From: Bradyrhizobium sp.
Lineage (GTDB): Bacteria > Pseudomonadota > Alphaproteobacteria > Rhizobiales > Xanthobacteraceae
Length of the DNA stretch: 64,000 nucleotides
Direction of reading: 5' to 3'
Assembly (NCBI RefSeq): GCF_022844465.1
Contig: NZ_JALHLP010000006.1
Span: 124,001-188,000, forward strand
Notes under the pieces: generated by a model
Databases searched by the model: none
The model's input: the letters and a program-made list of their open reading frames with translations, nothing else
What the model was told of the DNA's origin: nothing
Made by a program: the position numbers and the translations under genes
Shown here: piece by piece, positions 48,106 through 56,915 of the stretch
Layout: each line of letters starts with the position of its first letter
Numbering within the stretch: the first letter of the stretch is position 1

Positions 48106-48879
48106 TCAGCGCTCGACGAACGCCTTCTCGATGACGAAATGACCCGGCGTATTGTGGCTTCCCTCGACAAAGCCGCGGGCCTCGAACATCTCGCGCAGTT
48201 CTTCCAGCATGGCCGGGCTTCCGCACATCATGACGCGATCGCTCGCGATGTCGAGCGGCGACTGGCGGATGTCGTTGAACAGCTGCTCCGAAGTGATCAG
48301 ATCGGTGATGCGGCCGCGGTTGCGGAACGGCTCGCGGGTCACGGTCGGGTAGTAGATCAGCTTCTCCGACAACAGCGGCCCGAACAGCTCGTCATCGCGC
48401 AGCCTGGCGACGAGTTCCTCGCCATATGCGAGCTCGGAAACCTGCCGGCAGCCATGCATCAGCACGATGGTCTCGAACCGCTCATAGACATCGGGGTCCT
48501 TGATCAGGCTCGCGAACGGCGCGAGGCCGGTGCCGGTCGACAACAGCAACAGCCGATCGCCCGGAATCAGATTGTCGGCGACCAGCGTGCCGGTCGCCTT
48601 GCGGCCAACCAGAATCTCGTCGCCTTCGCGTATTTTCTGCAGCTTCGAGGACAGCGGTCCGTCGGCAACCTTGATGGAGAAGAATTCGAGCTCTTCCTCG
48701 TGATTGGCGCTTGCCATGCTGTAGGCGCGCAGGAGCGGCCGGCCCTCGACCTCGAGGCCGATCATCGCGAACTGTCCGTTCTGAAACCGGAAGCCGGAAT
48801 CGCGGGTGGCGGTGAAGCTGAAAAGCGTATCGGTCCAGTGCCGGACGGAAAGAACTTTCTCTCGATAGAACGCGCTCAT
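48106..48879 (-). CDS. fpr: Ferredoxin--NADP+ reductase
   Basis: A 257-residue flavoprotein, the usual length of bacterial Fpr. FAD-binding motif RAYSMAS, NADP-binding GTGLAPFASLIKD and VMMCGSPAML, and the typical C-terminal VIEKAFVER. It moves electrons between NADPH and ferredoxin/flavodoxin and is often part of oxidative stress defence. Stand-alone. Confidence 0.94.
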   Translation of the reverse strand: MSAFYREKVLSVRHWTDTLFSFTATRDSGFRFQNGQFAMIGLEVEGRPLLRAYSMASANHEEELEFFSIKVADGPLSSKLQKIREGDEILVGRKATGTLVADNLIPGDRLLLLSTGTGLAPFASLIKDPDVYERFETIVLMHGCRQVSELAYGEELVARLRDDELFGPLLSEKLIYYPTVTREPFRNRGRITDLITSEQLFNDIRQSPLDIASDRVMMCGSPAMLEELREMFEARGFVEGSHNTPGHFVIEKAFVER

Positions 48880-49253
48880 GCGGTTTCGTTTTCCTGACGT
48901 CCTGATATCGAATGTCTTGGGATTCACGATCGCGAATGGACGAAAACCCGCGAAATCATGGATGATTTGACGCTTCATTTGCGCACGGGGCTGACATAGT
49001 CAACATGATCTACAGCACAGCCACGAACTCCGAATGCATGACGAGAAAAAGGCTTCGTTAATGCTGATTCGGCGCAATTTACTTGCTGATCCTGATGCCG
49101 ATCCGGCAATAAATTTCTGCATCAGGTCGGCCTGAATTCGCGGGATTTGGATTTTCTTTGAACGAGGCGCACAATTAAAGGGAAAGCCGCGCATCCGCCG
49201 TGCATGCGTCCGCAAGCGCCAGAACACGACACCGCTTCAGGGGAGCAAACACC
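48880..49253. other. Divergent intergenic region, fpr and oxidoreductase
   Basis: About 370 AT-richer bases holding the promoters of two divergent genes. No small gene, repeat or clear operator recognised. Confidence 0.4.
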
Positions 49254-50255
49254 ATGGGCGACACCGTCAATCGTCAGATCCTGCTGGTCGAGAAACCAAC
49301 TGGAAAGCTCGGGCCTGAGCATTTCAGGATGGTCAACGGCACCATGCCCGAAACGAAGGATGGCGAGGTCGTGGTGCGAACCCGTTACATCTCGCTCGAC
49401 GCCGCCAACCGGGCATGGATGCATGGCGCGACCTATCGCGCCGCCGTCGAGGCCAACACCGTGATGGCCGGTGGCGGCATCGCCGAAGTCATCTCCTCCA
49501 GGGCGCCGGGATTTGCGCCGGGCGATATCGTGTTCGGCGACACCGGCTGGCAGGACTACGCCGCCGTAGCGGGCAAGCATCTCACCAGGATGCCAAAGCT
49601 GAAGCCGATGACCCATCTGCTCAGCGTGTACGGGATCGCCGGCCTCACCGCCTATTTCGGCCTGCTGCAAATCGGCAAGCCAAAAGAGGGTGAAACGGTG
49701 GTGGTGTCAGCCGCGGCCGGCTCGGTCGGATCGATCGTCGGCCAGATTGCCAGGATCAAGGGATGCCATGTCGTCGGCATCGCCGGCGGCAAGGACAAAT
49801 GCCATTGGCTGACCAGCGAACTCGGTTTCGATGCCGCGGTGGACTACAAGGACGGCGCGACGTTCAAGGCGCTGCGCGCGGCAGCCCCCAAAGGCATCGA
49901 CGTCTATTTCGACAATGTCGGCGGCGACATCCTCGAAGCCTGTCTGTCGCAGATGAACAATCGCGGGCGCATCGCCTGTTGCGGCGCGATCTCGCAATAT
50001 GACGGCGTGCCGTCGGCCCATGGTCCGCGCGGCGTGCCCGGCCTGATCGTCGTCAAGCGCCTCATCATGCAGGGCTTCATCGTGATGGACTTCATGGACC
50101 AGAGCGCCGCCGCGCTTGCCGACCTGCAATCCTGGGTCGCCTCGGGCAAGCTGAAGGTGCAGGAGGACGTGATCGACGGCCTCGAAAACACCCCGCGGGC
50201 GCTGATCGGCCTGCTCGCCGGAGAAAACCGCGGCAAACGAATGGTGAGGGTGTAG
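49254..50255 (+). CDS. NADP-dependent oxidoreductase, zinc-free MDR (CurA/prostaglandin reductase-like)
   Basis: A 333-residue medium-chain reductase without zinc ligands. The cofactor motif is VVSAAAGSVGSIVGQIAR, followed by VGIAGGKDKCHWL and FDNVGGDILEACL, which are hallmarks of the leukotriene/curcumin double-bond reductases that reduce alpha,beta-unsaturated carbonyls. It lies upstream of the aromatic catabolic genes but is separated by 157 bp including the operator-like motif, so probably not part of that operon. Confidence 0.88.
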   Translation: MGDTVNRQILLVEKPTGKLGPEHFRMVNGTMPETKDGEVVVRTRYISLDAANRAWMHGATYRAAVEANTVMAGGGIAEVISSRAPGFAPGDIVFGDTGWQDYAAVAGKHLTRMPKLKPMTHLLSVYGIAGLTAYFGLLQIGKPKEGETVVVSAAAGSVGSIVGQIARIKGCHVVGIAGGKDKCHWLTSELGFDAAVDYKDGATFKALRAAAPKGIDVYFDNVGGDILEACLSQMNNRGRIACCGAISQYDGVPSAHGPRGVPGLIVVKRLIMQGFIVMDFMDQSAAALADLQSWVASGKLKVQEDVIDGLENTPRALIGLLAGENRGKRMVRV

Positions 50256-50385
50256 CCGCGCGGGCGCCTGCGTCCCCCGCGACGCAGGCTGCGCGCAACA
50301 TCCGCCGCCGGGTTTTTGCCGAACGCCGTATGATTTTTCAGTAGCGCGGAATTCAGGCGGGGATTAGGCTGCGATCCCGGTTAAT

Positions 50386-50401
50386 CAGTATACTGTCGAT
50401 C
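50386..50401 (+). promoter_or_regulatory. Operator-like site upstream of the salicylyl-CoA hydroxylase-like gene
   Basis: Perfect 10-bp palindrome CAGTATACTG at 50386-50395 followed by TCGATC; overlaps a possible -10 element (TATACT at 50389). The 15-mer AGTATACTGTCGATC recurs with one change at 55634-55648 in front of the gentisate dioxygenase gene. Likely bound by the MarR regulator encoded in the cluster. Confidence 0.6.
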
Positions 50402-50412
50402 AGGAGGCAGAC

Positions 50413-51552
50413 GTGCGTATCGCCGTGATTGGCGCAGGCCCCGGCGGCCTCTACTTCGCCTATCTCTGGAAGCGACGCCATCCGGACGCGCAGATCGACC
50501 TGTTCGAGCAGAACCCCGAAGGCGCGACCTGGGGCTTCGGCGTGGTGTTCTCCGACCAGGCGCTGGAATTCCTGCGCGCCGACGACCCCGACACGGTGGA
50601 CGCGATCACGCCGCAGATGGAAAGCTGGAACAACATCACGGTCAATTTGCGCGGGCAGAGCGTCGAGATCGACGGGGTCGGCTTCTCGTCGATCGGCCGG
50701 CTCGAGTTGCTGAACATCCTGCAGCAGCGCGTGCGCGCCGTAGGCGTCGCGCCGCGATACGGCACAACCATCCGCTGGATTAGCGAACTCGAAGGATACG
50801 ACCTCGTCGTCGCCGCCGACGGTCTGAACTCGCTGGTGCGCCGCAGCTTCGAGGGCGCGTTCGGCACCACGGTTTCGCACGCCACCAACAAGTTCGCCTG
50901 GTATGGCACCCGCAAGTCTTTCGCCACGCTGTCGCAGACCTTCGTCAAGACCGACCTTGGCGCGTTCAACGCGCACCACTACCGCTATTCGCCCGACATG
51001 AGCACGTTCCTGGTCGAATGCGACGCCGCCACCTGGCAGGCCTACGGCTTTGCGGACAAGACGATCGAGCAATCGCAGGCGATCTGCGAGCAGGTGTTCG
51101 CCGCCACCCTCGACGGTCATTCGCTGGTCTCCAACAACTCGATATGGCGCAGCTTCCCCTGGGTCTGGAACGAGAACTGGTCGCATGGCAACATGGTGCT
51201 GATCGGCGACGCGCTGCACTCGGCGCATTTCTCGATCGGCTCCGGGACGCGGCTGGCGATCGAGGATGCGATCGCGCTGGCGAGAGCGCTGGAGGCGGAG
51301 GCCGGCATTCCTGCGGCGCTGGCCCGCTACCAGGCCGAGCGCAAGCCGATCGTGGCGAAGCTGGTGAAAGCGGCGCGCACCAGCGCCGACTGGTACGAGC
51401 ATTTCCCCGAACACATGAAGCGCGACCTGATGGATTTCGCCTATGGCTACATCACCCGGTCGGGGCGAATCGACGATGCGCGGCTGCGGGCGATGTCACC
51501 GGCCTTCATGGCGCGCTACGAAGCCGAAAAGAGCATCGGAAGCCGGCCATGA
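50413..51552 (+). CDS. FAD-dependent monooxygenase, salicylyl-CoA 5-hydroxylase-like
   Basis: A 379-residue flavoprotein hydroxylase: FAD motif AVIGAGPGGLYFAYLWKRR, GFGVVFSDQALEFL, and NMVLIGDALHSAHFSIGSGT. The GDALHSAHFSIGSG form rather than GDAAH is that of CoA-thioester hydroxylases such as salicylyl-CoA 5-hydroxylase and the N-terminal half of anthraniloyl-CoA monooxygenase. The GTG start has an AGGAGG ribosome binding site. Its stop overlaps the start of a CoA ligase gene, so both enzymes act together: ligase makes an aryl-CoA, this enzyme hydroxylates it. Confidence 0.83.
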   Translation: MRIAVIGAGPGGLYFAYLWKRRHPDAQIDLFEQNPEGATWGFGVVFSDQALEFLRADDPDTVDAITPQMESWNNITVNLRGQSVEIDGVGFSSIGRLELLNILQQRVRAVGVAPRYGTTIRWISELEGYDLVVAADGLNSLVRRSFEGAFGTTVSHATNKFAWYGTRKSFATLSQTFVKTDLGAFNAHHYRYSPDMSTFLVECDAATWQAYGFADKTIEQSQAICEQVFAATLDGHSLVSNNSIWRSFPWVWNENWSHGNMVLIGDALHSAHFSIGSGTRLAIEDAIALARALEAEAGIPAALARYQAERKPIVAKLVKAARTSADWYEHFPEHMKRDLMDFAYGYITRSGRIDDARLRAMSPAFMARYEAEKSIGSRP

Positions 51553-53162
51553 CGCAGGAGATCACCGACCAGGTCCCAAGAGACAGCGCGGGTGCGCGCG
51601 AGATCGGGTTTGCGGTCCCGGAGATCTATAATGCCGGCCGCATCCTTTACGACAATCTCGCGCACGGGCGCGGCGACCGGCTGGCGCTGACCGGCCCCGG
51701 CGGCCAGCGCAGCTACGCGCAACTCTGCGCCGAAGCCTCGCAATGGGGCCATGGCTTCCGGTCGCTCGGCCTGCGCCGCGGCGACCGCATCCTGATGCTG
51801 CTCGACGACACGCCGGCCTATCCGGCGGCGTTCTTCGGCGCGGTACGCGCGGGCTTCGTGCCGCTATTGATCAACACGCTGACACCGCCCGACCTGCTGC
51901 AGTTCTACCTGGCCGATTCCGCCGCCGCCGTGGCGGTCACCGACGCCGAGTTCGTGGCGCGCTTTGATGCGCAGGCCTGCACCGATACGCTGCTGCAAAC
52001 CCTTGTCGTGACCAATGGCGCCGCCGGCGACCACGCCGTACCTAACGGCTTGATCGCCAGCCAATGGCTGCAAGGTTTCGCCACCGATTTGCCGGAAGCC
52101 GACACCGGGCGCGACGAGATGGCGTTCTGGATGTATTCGTCGGGCTCCACCGGCCGCCCCAAGGGCATCGTGCATCTGCAGCACGACATGGCTTATAGCG
52201 AGCAGGCGTTTGCGCGCCACGTGCTCAAGCTTGGCCCTGACGACATCTGCTTCTCGGTGCCGAAGATTTTCTTCGCCTACGGCTTCGGCAACGCCGTCAC
52301 CTTTCCGTTTTCGGTCGGCGCGGCGTCGCTGCTGCTGCCCGGCCAGCCGAAACCGGCGGCGATCTTCGAGGCGATCGAAACCTATCGCCCTACCGTGTTC
52401 TTCGGCTTGCCGACACTCTACACCTCGCTGACCAAAGCCGAGGGCGCGTCGGCGACGGACTTCTCGTCGCTGCGGATGGCGCTGTCGGCCGCCGAGGTGC
52501 TTTCGGCGGAGGTCTTCAACGGCTGGAAGGCGCTGACGGGAATCGAAATCGTGGAAGGGCTGGGCTCCACCGAAGTCCTGCACATCTACCTCTCCAACCG
52601 GCCCGGGCACAAGAAACCCGGCGCAGCCGGCTTGCGCGTTCCCGGCTATGAAATCCGGCTCCGGGACACCGACGGCCGCGACGTCCAAGACGGTGAGGAA
52701 GGCGTCTTGTGGGTGCGCGGCGATTCCAATACGCCGCTGTACTGGAACCGGCCGGACAAGTCGGCGGAGACGATCCGGGATGGCGGCTGGATCTACACCG
52801 GCGACCGCTTCCTACGCGACAGCGACGGCTTCCACTTCTTTCGCGGCCGCGCCGACGACCTGATCAAGATTTCAGGCCAATGGGTCTACCCGCTCGAAGT
52901 CGAATTGTGCCTGGCCGAGCACCCCGATATCAGGGAATGCGCCGTGTTCGCTGCCGAGCTGCCCGACCGGCGGATGACGCTGAAGGCGGTGGTGGTGATG
53001 AACAAGGACGGGTTCGACGCCGCCGACGCCACGCGGACGCTGCAGGACTACGTCAAGACAAAGCTGCTGCCCTACAAATACCCCCGCGAGATCGCCTTCG
53101 TCGGGGAGCTGCCGAAAACCGGGACGGGCAAGATCGACCGGCAGGCGCTGCTGAAGATGTAA
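51549..53162 (+). CDS. Aryl-CoA ligase (benzoate/salicylate-CoA ligase family)
   Basis: A 537-residue acyl-adenylate-forming enzyme. AMP-binding motif YSSGSTGRPKGIVH, then GLGSTEVLHIYLSN and the C-terminal hinge YTGDRFLRD with catalytic Lys in KTGTGKIDR. The PKIFFAYGFGN region resembles benzoate-CoA ligases. Coupled by ATGA overlap to the monooxygenase, it probably activates salicylate or a similar aromatic acid. Exact substrate not deducible. Confidence 0.87.
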   Translation: MTQEITDQVPRDSAGAREIGFAVPEIYNAGRILYDNLAHGRGDRLALTGPGGQRSYAQLCAEASQWGHGFRSLGLRRGDRILMLLDDTPAYPAAFFGAVRAGFVPLLINTLTPPDLLQFYLADSAAAVAVTDAEFVARFDAQACTDTLLQTLVVTNGAAGDHAVPNGLIASQWLQGFATDLPEADTGRDEMAFWMYSSGSTGRPKGIVHLQHDMAYSEQAFARHVLKLGPDDICFSVPKIFFAYGFGNAVTFPFSVGAASLLLPGQPKPAAIFEAIETYRPTVFFGLPTLYTSLTKAEGASATDFSSLRMALSAAEVLSAEVFNGWKALTGIEIVEGLGSTEVLHIYLSNRPGHKKPGAAGLRVPGYEIRLRDTDGRDVQDGEEGVLWVRGDSNTPLYWNRPDKSAETIRDGGWIYTGDRFLRDSDGFHFFRGRADDLIKISGQWVYPLEVELCLAEHPDIRECAVFAAELPDRRMTLKAVVVMNKDGFDAADATRTLQDYVKTKLLPYKYPREIAFVGELPKTGTGKIDRQALLKM

Positions 53163-53169
53163 GGGCCTC

Positions 53170-53252
53170 GTCATTGCGAGCGAAGCGAAGCAATCCATCT
53201 TCCCGCCCGGGGATAGATGGATTGCTTCGTCGCTTCGCTCCTCGCAATGACG
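53170..53252. repeat. Intergenic palindromic repeat (CGTCATTGCGAGC type)
   Basis: Opens CGTCATTGCGAGCGAAGCGA and closes GCTCCTCGCAATGACG, a long hairpin in the converging gap of the ligase and hydroxylase genes. It can act as a bidirectional transcription stop. Confidence 0.75.
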
Positions 53253-53257
53253 GCATT

Positions 53258-54439
53258 CTACCCCGCCAGGCCCGTCCCGCCATAGAGCCACGCCAGGTCG
53301 CCGTACCATTGCTCCGACGTCTTCGCGCTCATGATCGCGTTGCGGAGGCGGGCATGTTCGCCGGCGGGATGATAGACGTGCTCGCCGATCGCGCGGGACA
53401 GCAGCTGCACGCGCGCGGTGCGCGGGAAGCGCTGCGCGCGGTAGGCTTCGAGCGCGACGGCGTGGTCGTCATGCTGCGCCAGCAGGTGCGACAGGCAGAC
53501 CGCGTCCTCCATCGCCTGGCAGGCGCCTTGTGCGAAGTACTGCAGCATCGGATGCGCGGCGTCGCCGAGCAGCGCAACGCGGCCGTCGACCCAGCGCTCG
53601 ACCGGATCGCGGTCGCACAGCACCCACAGCCGCCAGTTCCGGCCGTGGCGGATGATCTCCCGCGCCCGCTCATGCACATGCCCAAAGCCCTGCATGACTT
53701 CCGCGTCGGACACCGGCTGGCCCGCGACCGGCTCTGGCGCGTCATTGTGATAGGTGACGACGAGGTTGAACACCTTCCAGCCCGACAGCGGATAATGCAC
53801 GATATGGCATTTCGGCCCGGCCCACAGCGTGGCCGCGTTCCAGCGCAGATCTTCCGGCATCTGCTCGGTCGGAATCACCGAACGATAGGTCGTGTGCCCG
53901 GAGACGCGCGGCGGTCCGTCCGCGACCACCTGCTTGCGGACGTTCGACCATAATCCGTCGGCGCCGATCAGCAGCGCTCCGGTGACGCGCTCGCCGTTCG
54001 CCAACCTGGCGGTCACCGACGAGCCGTCCTGGTCGTAGCCGGCCACCTCGCTGCTGACGCGCAGCTCGATCAGTTCATGGTTCTGGCAGGCGCGCAGGAA
54101 GACGCCATGCAGGTCGCCGCGATGCACCACCGCATAGGGGTTGCCGAAGCGGGCGCGAAACGGCTCGCCGAGGTCGACATGGGTGATCTCCTCGGCCGTC
54201 AGCGCATCCATCAGCCGGAGCTGGTCGATATAGACCGCCATGCCGCGCGCCGCCGCGCCGACGCCAAGATGATCGAAGGCGTGGAACGCATTGGGGCCGA
54301 GCTGGATGCCGGCGCCGATCTCGCCCAGCGCCGCGGCCTTTTCCAGCACGACCGACCGGATGCCTTTTTGCGCCAGCCCGAGCGCCGCTGCGAGCCCGCC
54401 GATGCCGCCGCCTGCGATCAGGACCGGGCGCGCGATCAT
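53258..54439 (-). CDS. FAD-dependent monooxygenase, 3-hydroxybenzoate 6-hydroxylase-like
   Basis: A 393-residue single-component aromatic hydroxylase that would form gentisate from 3-hydroxybenzoate with NADH and oxygen. FAD motif VLIAGGGIGGLAAALGLAQK, the DG-type motif LIGADGLWSNVRK and VALLGDAAHPMLQYFAQGAC. Start at 54439 overlaps the stop of the marR gene by one base, in operon with marR and maiA. Orthology to 3HB6H is the best fit of pattern and context; a salicylate hydroxylase is an alternative. Confidence 0.84.
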   Translation of the reverse strand: MIARPVLIAGGGIGGLAAALGLAQKGIRSVVLEKAAALGEIGAGIQLGPNAFHAFDHLGVGAAARGMAVYIDQLRLMDALTAEEITHVDLGEPFRARFGNPYAVVHRGDLHGVFLRACQNHELIELRVSSEVAGYDQDGSSVTARLANGERVTGALLIGADGLWSNVRKQVVADGPPRVSGHTTYRSVIPTEQMPEDLRWNAATLWAGPKCHIVHYPLSGWKVFNLVVTYHNDAPEPVAGQPVSDAEVMQGFGHVHERAREIIRHGRNWRLWVLCDRDPVERWVDGRVALLGDAAHPMLQYFAQGACQAMEDAVCLSHLLAQHDDHAVALEAYRAQRFPRTARVQLLSRAIGEHVYHPAGEHARLRNAIMSAKTSEQWYGDLAWLYGGTGLAG

Positions 54440-54948
54440 CAGCCGGACCTTCCCAGATGTTCGAGCGCGTCCTCGGCGCGCAGCGGCACCCGCGAAGCCT
54501 CGTTGTTGAGGTCGACCAGCTGCGTCAGCAGCGCCAGCAGCGCCTTGCGGTCGGCCGGCTTCAGCGGCTGCAGCATCCGCGCCTGCGCGCGATCCACCGA
54601 CGGCATGATGTCGCGCAGCACCGCCGCGCCGGAGCGGGTCAGATGCAGCAGCTTGACGCGCTTGTCCTCGCTTGAGGGCTTGCGCTCGATCAGTGCCTTG
54701 CTTTCCAGCCGCAGGATCACGTTGCCCAGCGTGGAACGGTCGAACGCGATCACCGCCGACAGCCGCGTCGCGTCGATGCCGGGGTGGGTATGGATCGCCA
54801 CCAGCGCCGCATATTGCACCGGGGTCAGGTCGAACGCGCGGCACTCCTCGACAAAGATGGCGACCGCGATCTGCTGCATCCGCCGGAACAGATAGCCCGG
54901 CGCGGCATAGACCGCGTCCATCGTGATGGCTGGAGGCTTACTCGGCAT
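54439..54948 (-). CDS. MarR-family transcriptional regulator
   Basis: A 169-residue winged-helix repressor type: helix-turn-helix and wing around LTPVQYAALVAIHTHPGIDA, then VIAFDRSTLGNVILRLESKA and RKPSSEDKRVKLLHLT. It lies inside the gentisate cluster, overlapping both neighbours, and most likely senses an aromatic acid or its CoA ester and binds the AGTATACTGTCRATC sites at 50387 and 55634. Confidence 0.9.
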   Translation of the reverse strand: MPSKPPAITMDAVYAAPGYLFRRMQQIAVAIFVEECRAFDLTPVQYAALVAIHTHPGIDATRLSAVIAFDRSTLGNVILRLESKALIERKPSSEDKRVKLLHLTRSGAAVLRDIMPSVDRAQARMLQPLKPADRKALLALLTQLVDLNNEASRVPLRAEDALEHLGRSG

Positions 54949-55570
54949 CGGGCTGCCTGTCCGGCGCGGCGTCGGCGAACGCCTTCATCTTTGCAGCCGC
55001 GGCCTCGGCCGTGAGCAGGCGCGGATAGGCCGAGACGTCGACGCCGAAGCGCCGCGCGTTTGCCAGCTGCGGCACCAGGCAGAGATCCGCCAGCGTCGGC
55101 GCCGCGCCGAAGCAGAACGGCCCTGGCTCGCCGGCGACCAGGATTTCGCAGGCCGCCAGGCCTTCCCGGTTGGCCCAGGCCGCCCATTCCGTCACCTTGT
55201 CCTCGGGCAGGCCGAGCTGGCGCAGCCGCGCCAGCACCCTGAGGTTCTGCACCGGATGGATGTCGCAGGCGACCGCCAGCGCAAAGGCGCGCACTTTGGC
55301 CCGGCGCAACGGATCGCTGGGAAGGAGCGGCGGGTCGGGATGGGTCTCGTCCAGCCATTCGATGATGGCGAGCGACTGGGTCAGCGCCGCGCCCGTGTCG
55401 TCCTCCAGCGCCGGCACCAGCCCTTGCGGGTTGATCGCAAGATAGTCAGGCGCGGTCTGCTCGCCCTTGCGCAGATGATGCGGCAGGTGCTCGGCCGAAA
55501 GCCGCTTGAGATTGAGCGCGATCCTGACCCGATAGGCCGCGGCGCTGCGAAAATAGCCGTGCAGCTTCAT
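54938..55570 (-). CDS. Maleylpyruvate/maleylacetoacetate isomerase (zeta GST)
   Basis: A 210-residue zeta-class glutathione S-transferase fold enzyme: N-terminal glutathione region YFRSAAAYRVRIALNLK, cis-Pro NPQGLVPALED and QSLAIIEWLDETHP. In a gentisate cluster it would isomerise maleylpyruvate to fumarylpyruvate using glutathione. Start at 55570 has GGGAGG upstream. It overlaps marR by 11 bp and is divergent from gentisate dioxygenase. Confidence 0.88.
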   Translation of the reverse strand: MKLHGYFRSAAAYRVRIALNLKRLSAEHLPHHLRKGEQTAPDYLAINPQGLVPALEDDTGAALTQSLAIIEWLDETHPDPPLLPSDPLRRAKVRAFALAVACDIHPVQNLRVLARLRQLGLPEDKVTEWAAWANREGLAACEILVAGEPGPFCFGAAPTLADLCLVPQLANARRFGVDVSAYPRLLTAEAAAAKMKAFADAAPDRQPDAE

Positions 55571-55613
55571 CGGAAACCTCCCGTCAAGTCCCCTGTTCCG
55601 TGACAGTCGCCGA

Positions 55614-55648
55614 TTGACGTTAGCCATATCGTAAGTATACTGTCAATC
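55614..55648 (+). promoter_or_regulatory. Promoter and operator of gentisate dioxygenase gene
   Basis: A -35 element TTGACG (55614-55619), 16-bp spacer and -10 element TATACT (55636-55641) make a good sigma-70 promoter. The -10 is embedded in AGTATACTGTCAATC (55634-55648), which matches 50387-50401 in 14 of 15 positions. A repressor bound here would block RNA polymerase directly. Confidence 0.65.
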
Positions 55649-55673
55649 GAGGCAGGAACGACGGAGGCCGACC

Positions 55674-56714
55674 ATGGAAGCCGTGCAGAAGACCCCGGAG
55701 CGCGAGGCGTTCTACCGGAAGATCGACGGCGAAAATCTCTCCGCGCTGTGGAACGTGATGGGCGACCTGATCACGCCGGAGCCGAAGAGCGCCTGCCGTC
55801 CGCATCTGTGGAAGTTCGATTCGATCCGCGACTACATGACGGAGGCCGGCCGGCTGATCACGGCAAAGGAAGCCGAGCGGCGGGTGCTGGTGCTGGAAAA
55901 TCCGGGCCTGCGCGGCCAGTCGAAGATCACGACGTCGCTGTTTGCCGGGGTGCAGATGGTGATTCCCGGCGATATCGCGCCGGCGCACCGCCACAGCCAG
56001 TCGGCGCTGCGCTTCGTGCTTGAAGGCAAGGGCGCGGCGACCGCGGTCGACGGTGAGCGCACGCTGATGGAGCCCGGCGACTTCGTGATCACGCCGTCGA
56101 TGACCTGGCACGACCATTCCAACGAAACCTCGGAGCCGATGTTCTGGCTCGACGGGCTCGATATCCCGATGGTGCAGTTCTTCGATGCGTCGTTTGCCGA
56201 AGGCTCGAGCGAAGACCAGCAGAAGATTACCCGGCCCGCCGGCGACAGCTTTGCGCGCTACGGCCACAATTTGCTGCCGGTGGACGCGACGCGCAAATCA
56301 AGAACTTCGCCGATCTTCAACTATCCCTACAGCCACACGCGCGAGGCGCTGGAGCGGGCCCGGATGCGCGAGGAGTGGGATGCCTGCCACGGGCTGAAAC
56401 TGAAATTCTCCAACCCCGAAACCGGCGACTTCGCGATGCCGACGATCGGCACCTTCATCCAGCTGCTGCCGAAGGGCTTCAAGACCGCCCGCTACCGAGC
56501 CACCGACGCCACCGTGTTCGCCGTGGTCGAAGGCAAGGGCCGCACCCGGATCGGCGAGCAGAGCTTCGAGTGGGGCGCGCGCGACCTGTTCGTGGCGCCG
56601 AGCTGGCAATGGGTCACCCACGAGGCCGACGACGACGCGGTGCTGTTCAGCTTCTCCGACCGCCCGGTGCAGCAGAAGCTCGACCTGTTCCGGGAAGATC
56701 GCGGGAATGCATGA
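55674..56714 (+). CDS. Gentisate 1,2-dioxygenase
   Basis: A 346-residue bicupin ring-cleavage dioxygenase that opens gentisate to maleylpyruvate. First cupin: PGDIAPAHRHSQSALRFVLE with the iron-binding histidines, then GDFVITPSMTWHDHSNE (third His). Second cupin at about 230-340. Length and motifs fit the family. It is divergent from the isomerase-marR-hydroxylase operon and shares the operator motif with the ligase operon. Confidence 0.93.
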   Translation: MEAVQKTPEREAFYRKIDGENLSALWNVMGDLITPEPKSACRPHLWKFDSIRDYMTEAGRLITAKEAERRVLVLENPGLRGQSKITTSLFAGVQMVIPGDIAPAHRHSQSALRFVLEGKGAATAVDGERTLMEPGDFVITPSMTWHDHSNETSEPMFWLDGLDIPMVQFFDASFAEGSSEDQQKITRPAGDSFARYGHNLLPVDATRKSRTSPIFNYPYSHTREALERARMREEWDACHGLKLKFSNPETGDFAMPTIGTFIQLLPKGFKTARYRATDATVFAVVEGKGRTRIGEQSFEWGARDLFVAPSWQWVTHEADDDAVLFSFSDRPVQQKLDLFREDRGNA

Positions 56715-56723
56715 AAATGCATG

Positions 56724-56848
56724 GTCATTCCGGGGCGATGCGTAAGCATCGAACTACGGTGCGCAATTGCGCACCGGAGAATCTCGAGATTCCCCGGTGC
56801 GCAATTGCGCACCTGAGGTCTGGTCCTTCGGACCATCCCGGAATGACG
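56724..56848. repeat. Intergenic palindromic repeat with doubled 18-bp palindrome
   Basis: A GTCATTCCGG-type repeat ending CCCGGAATGACG. Inside it the perfect 18-bp palindrome GGTGCGCAATTGCGCACC occurs twice, at 56759-56776 and 56796-56813. Located between the converging gentisate dioxygenase and enoyl-CoA hydratase genes. Confidence 0.75.
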
Positions 56849-56915
56849 GCAATGCCCGTATCACCGCCAACGTAGCAACCGCGCCTCCGGCAGGTCAATC
56901 CGCAGCCCGCGTGAT

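Noticed and set aside
49000..49227. A 75-codon minus-strand frame between fpr and the MDR oxidoreductase gene
   Set aside because: No ribosome binding site or recognisable protein pattern; lies in a promoter region.
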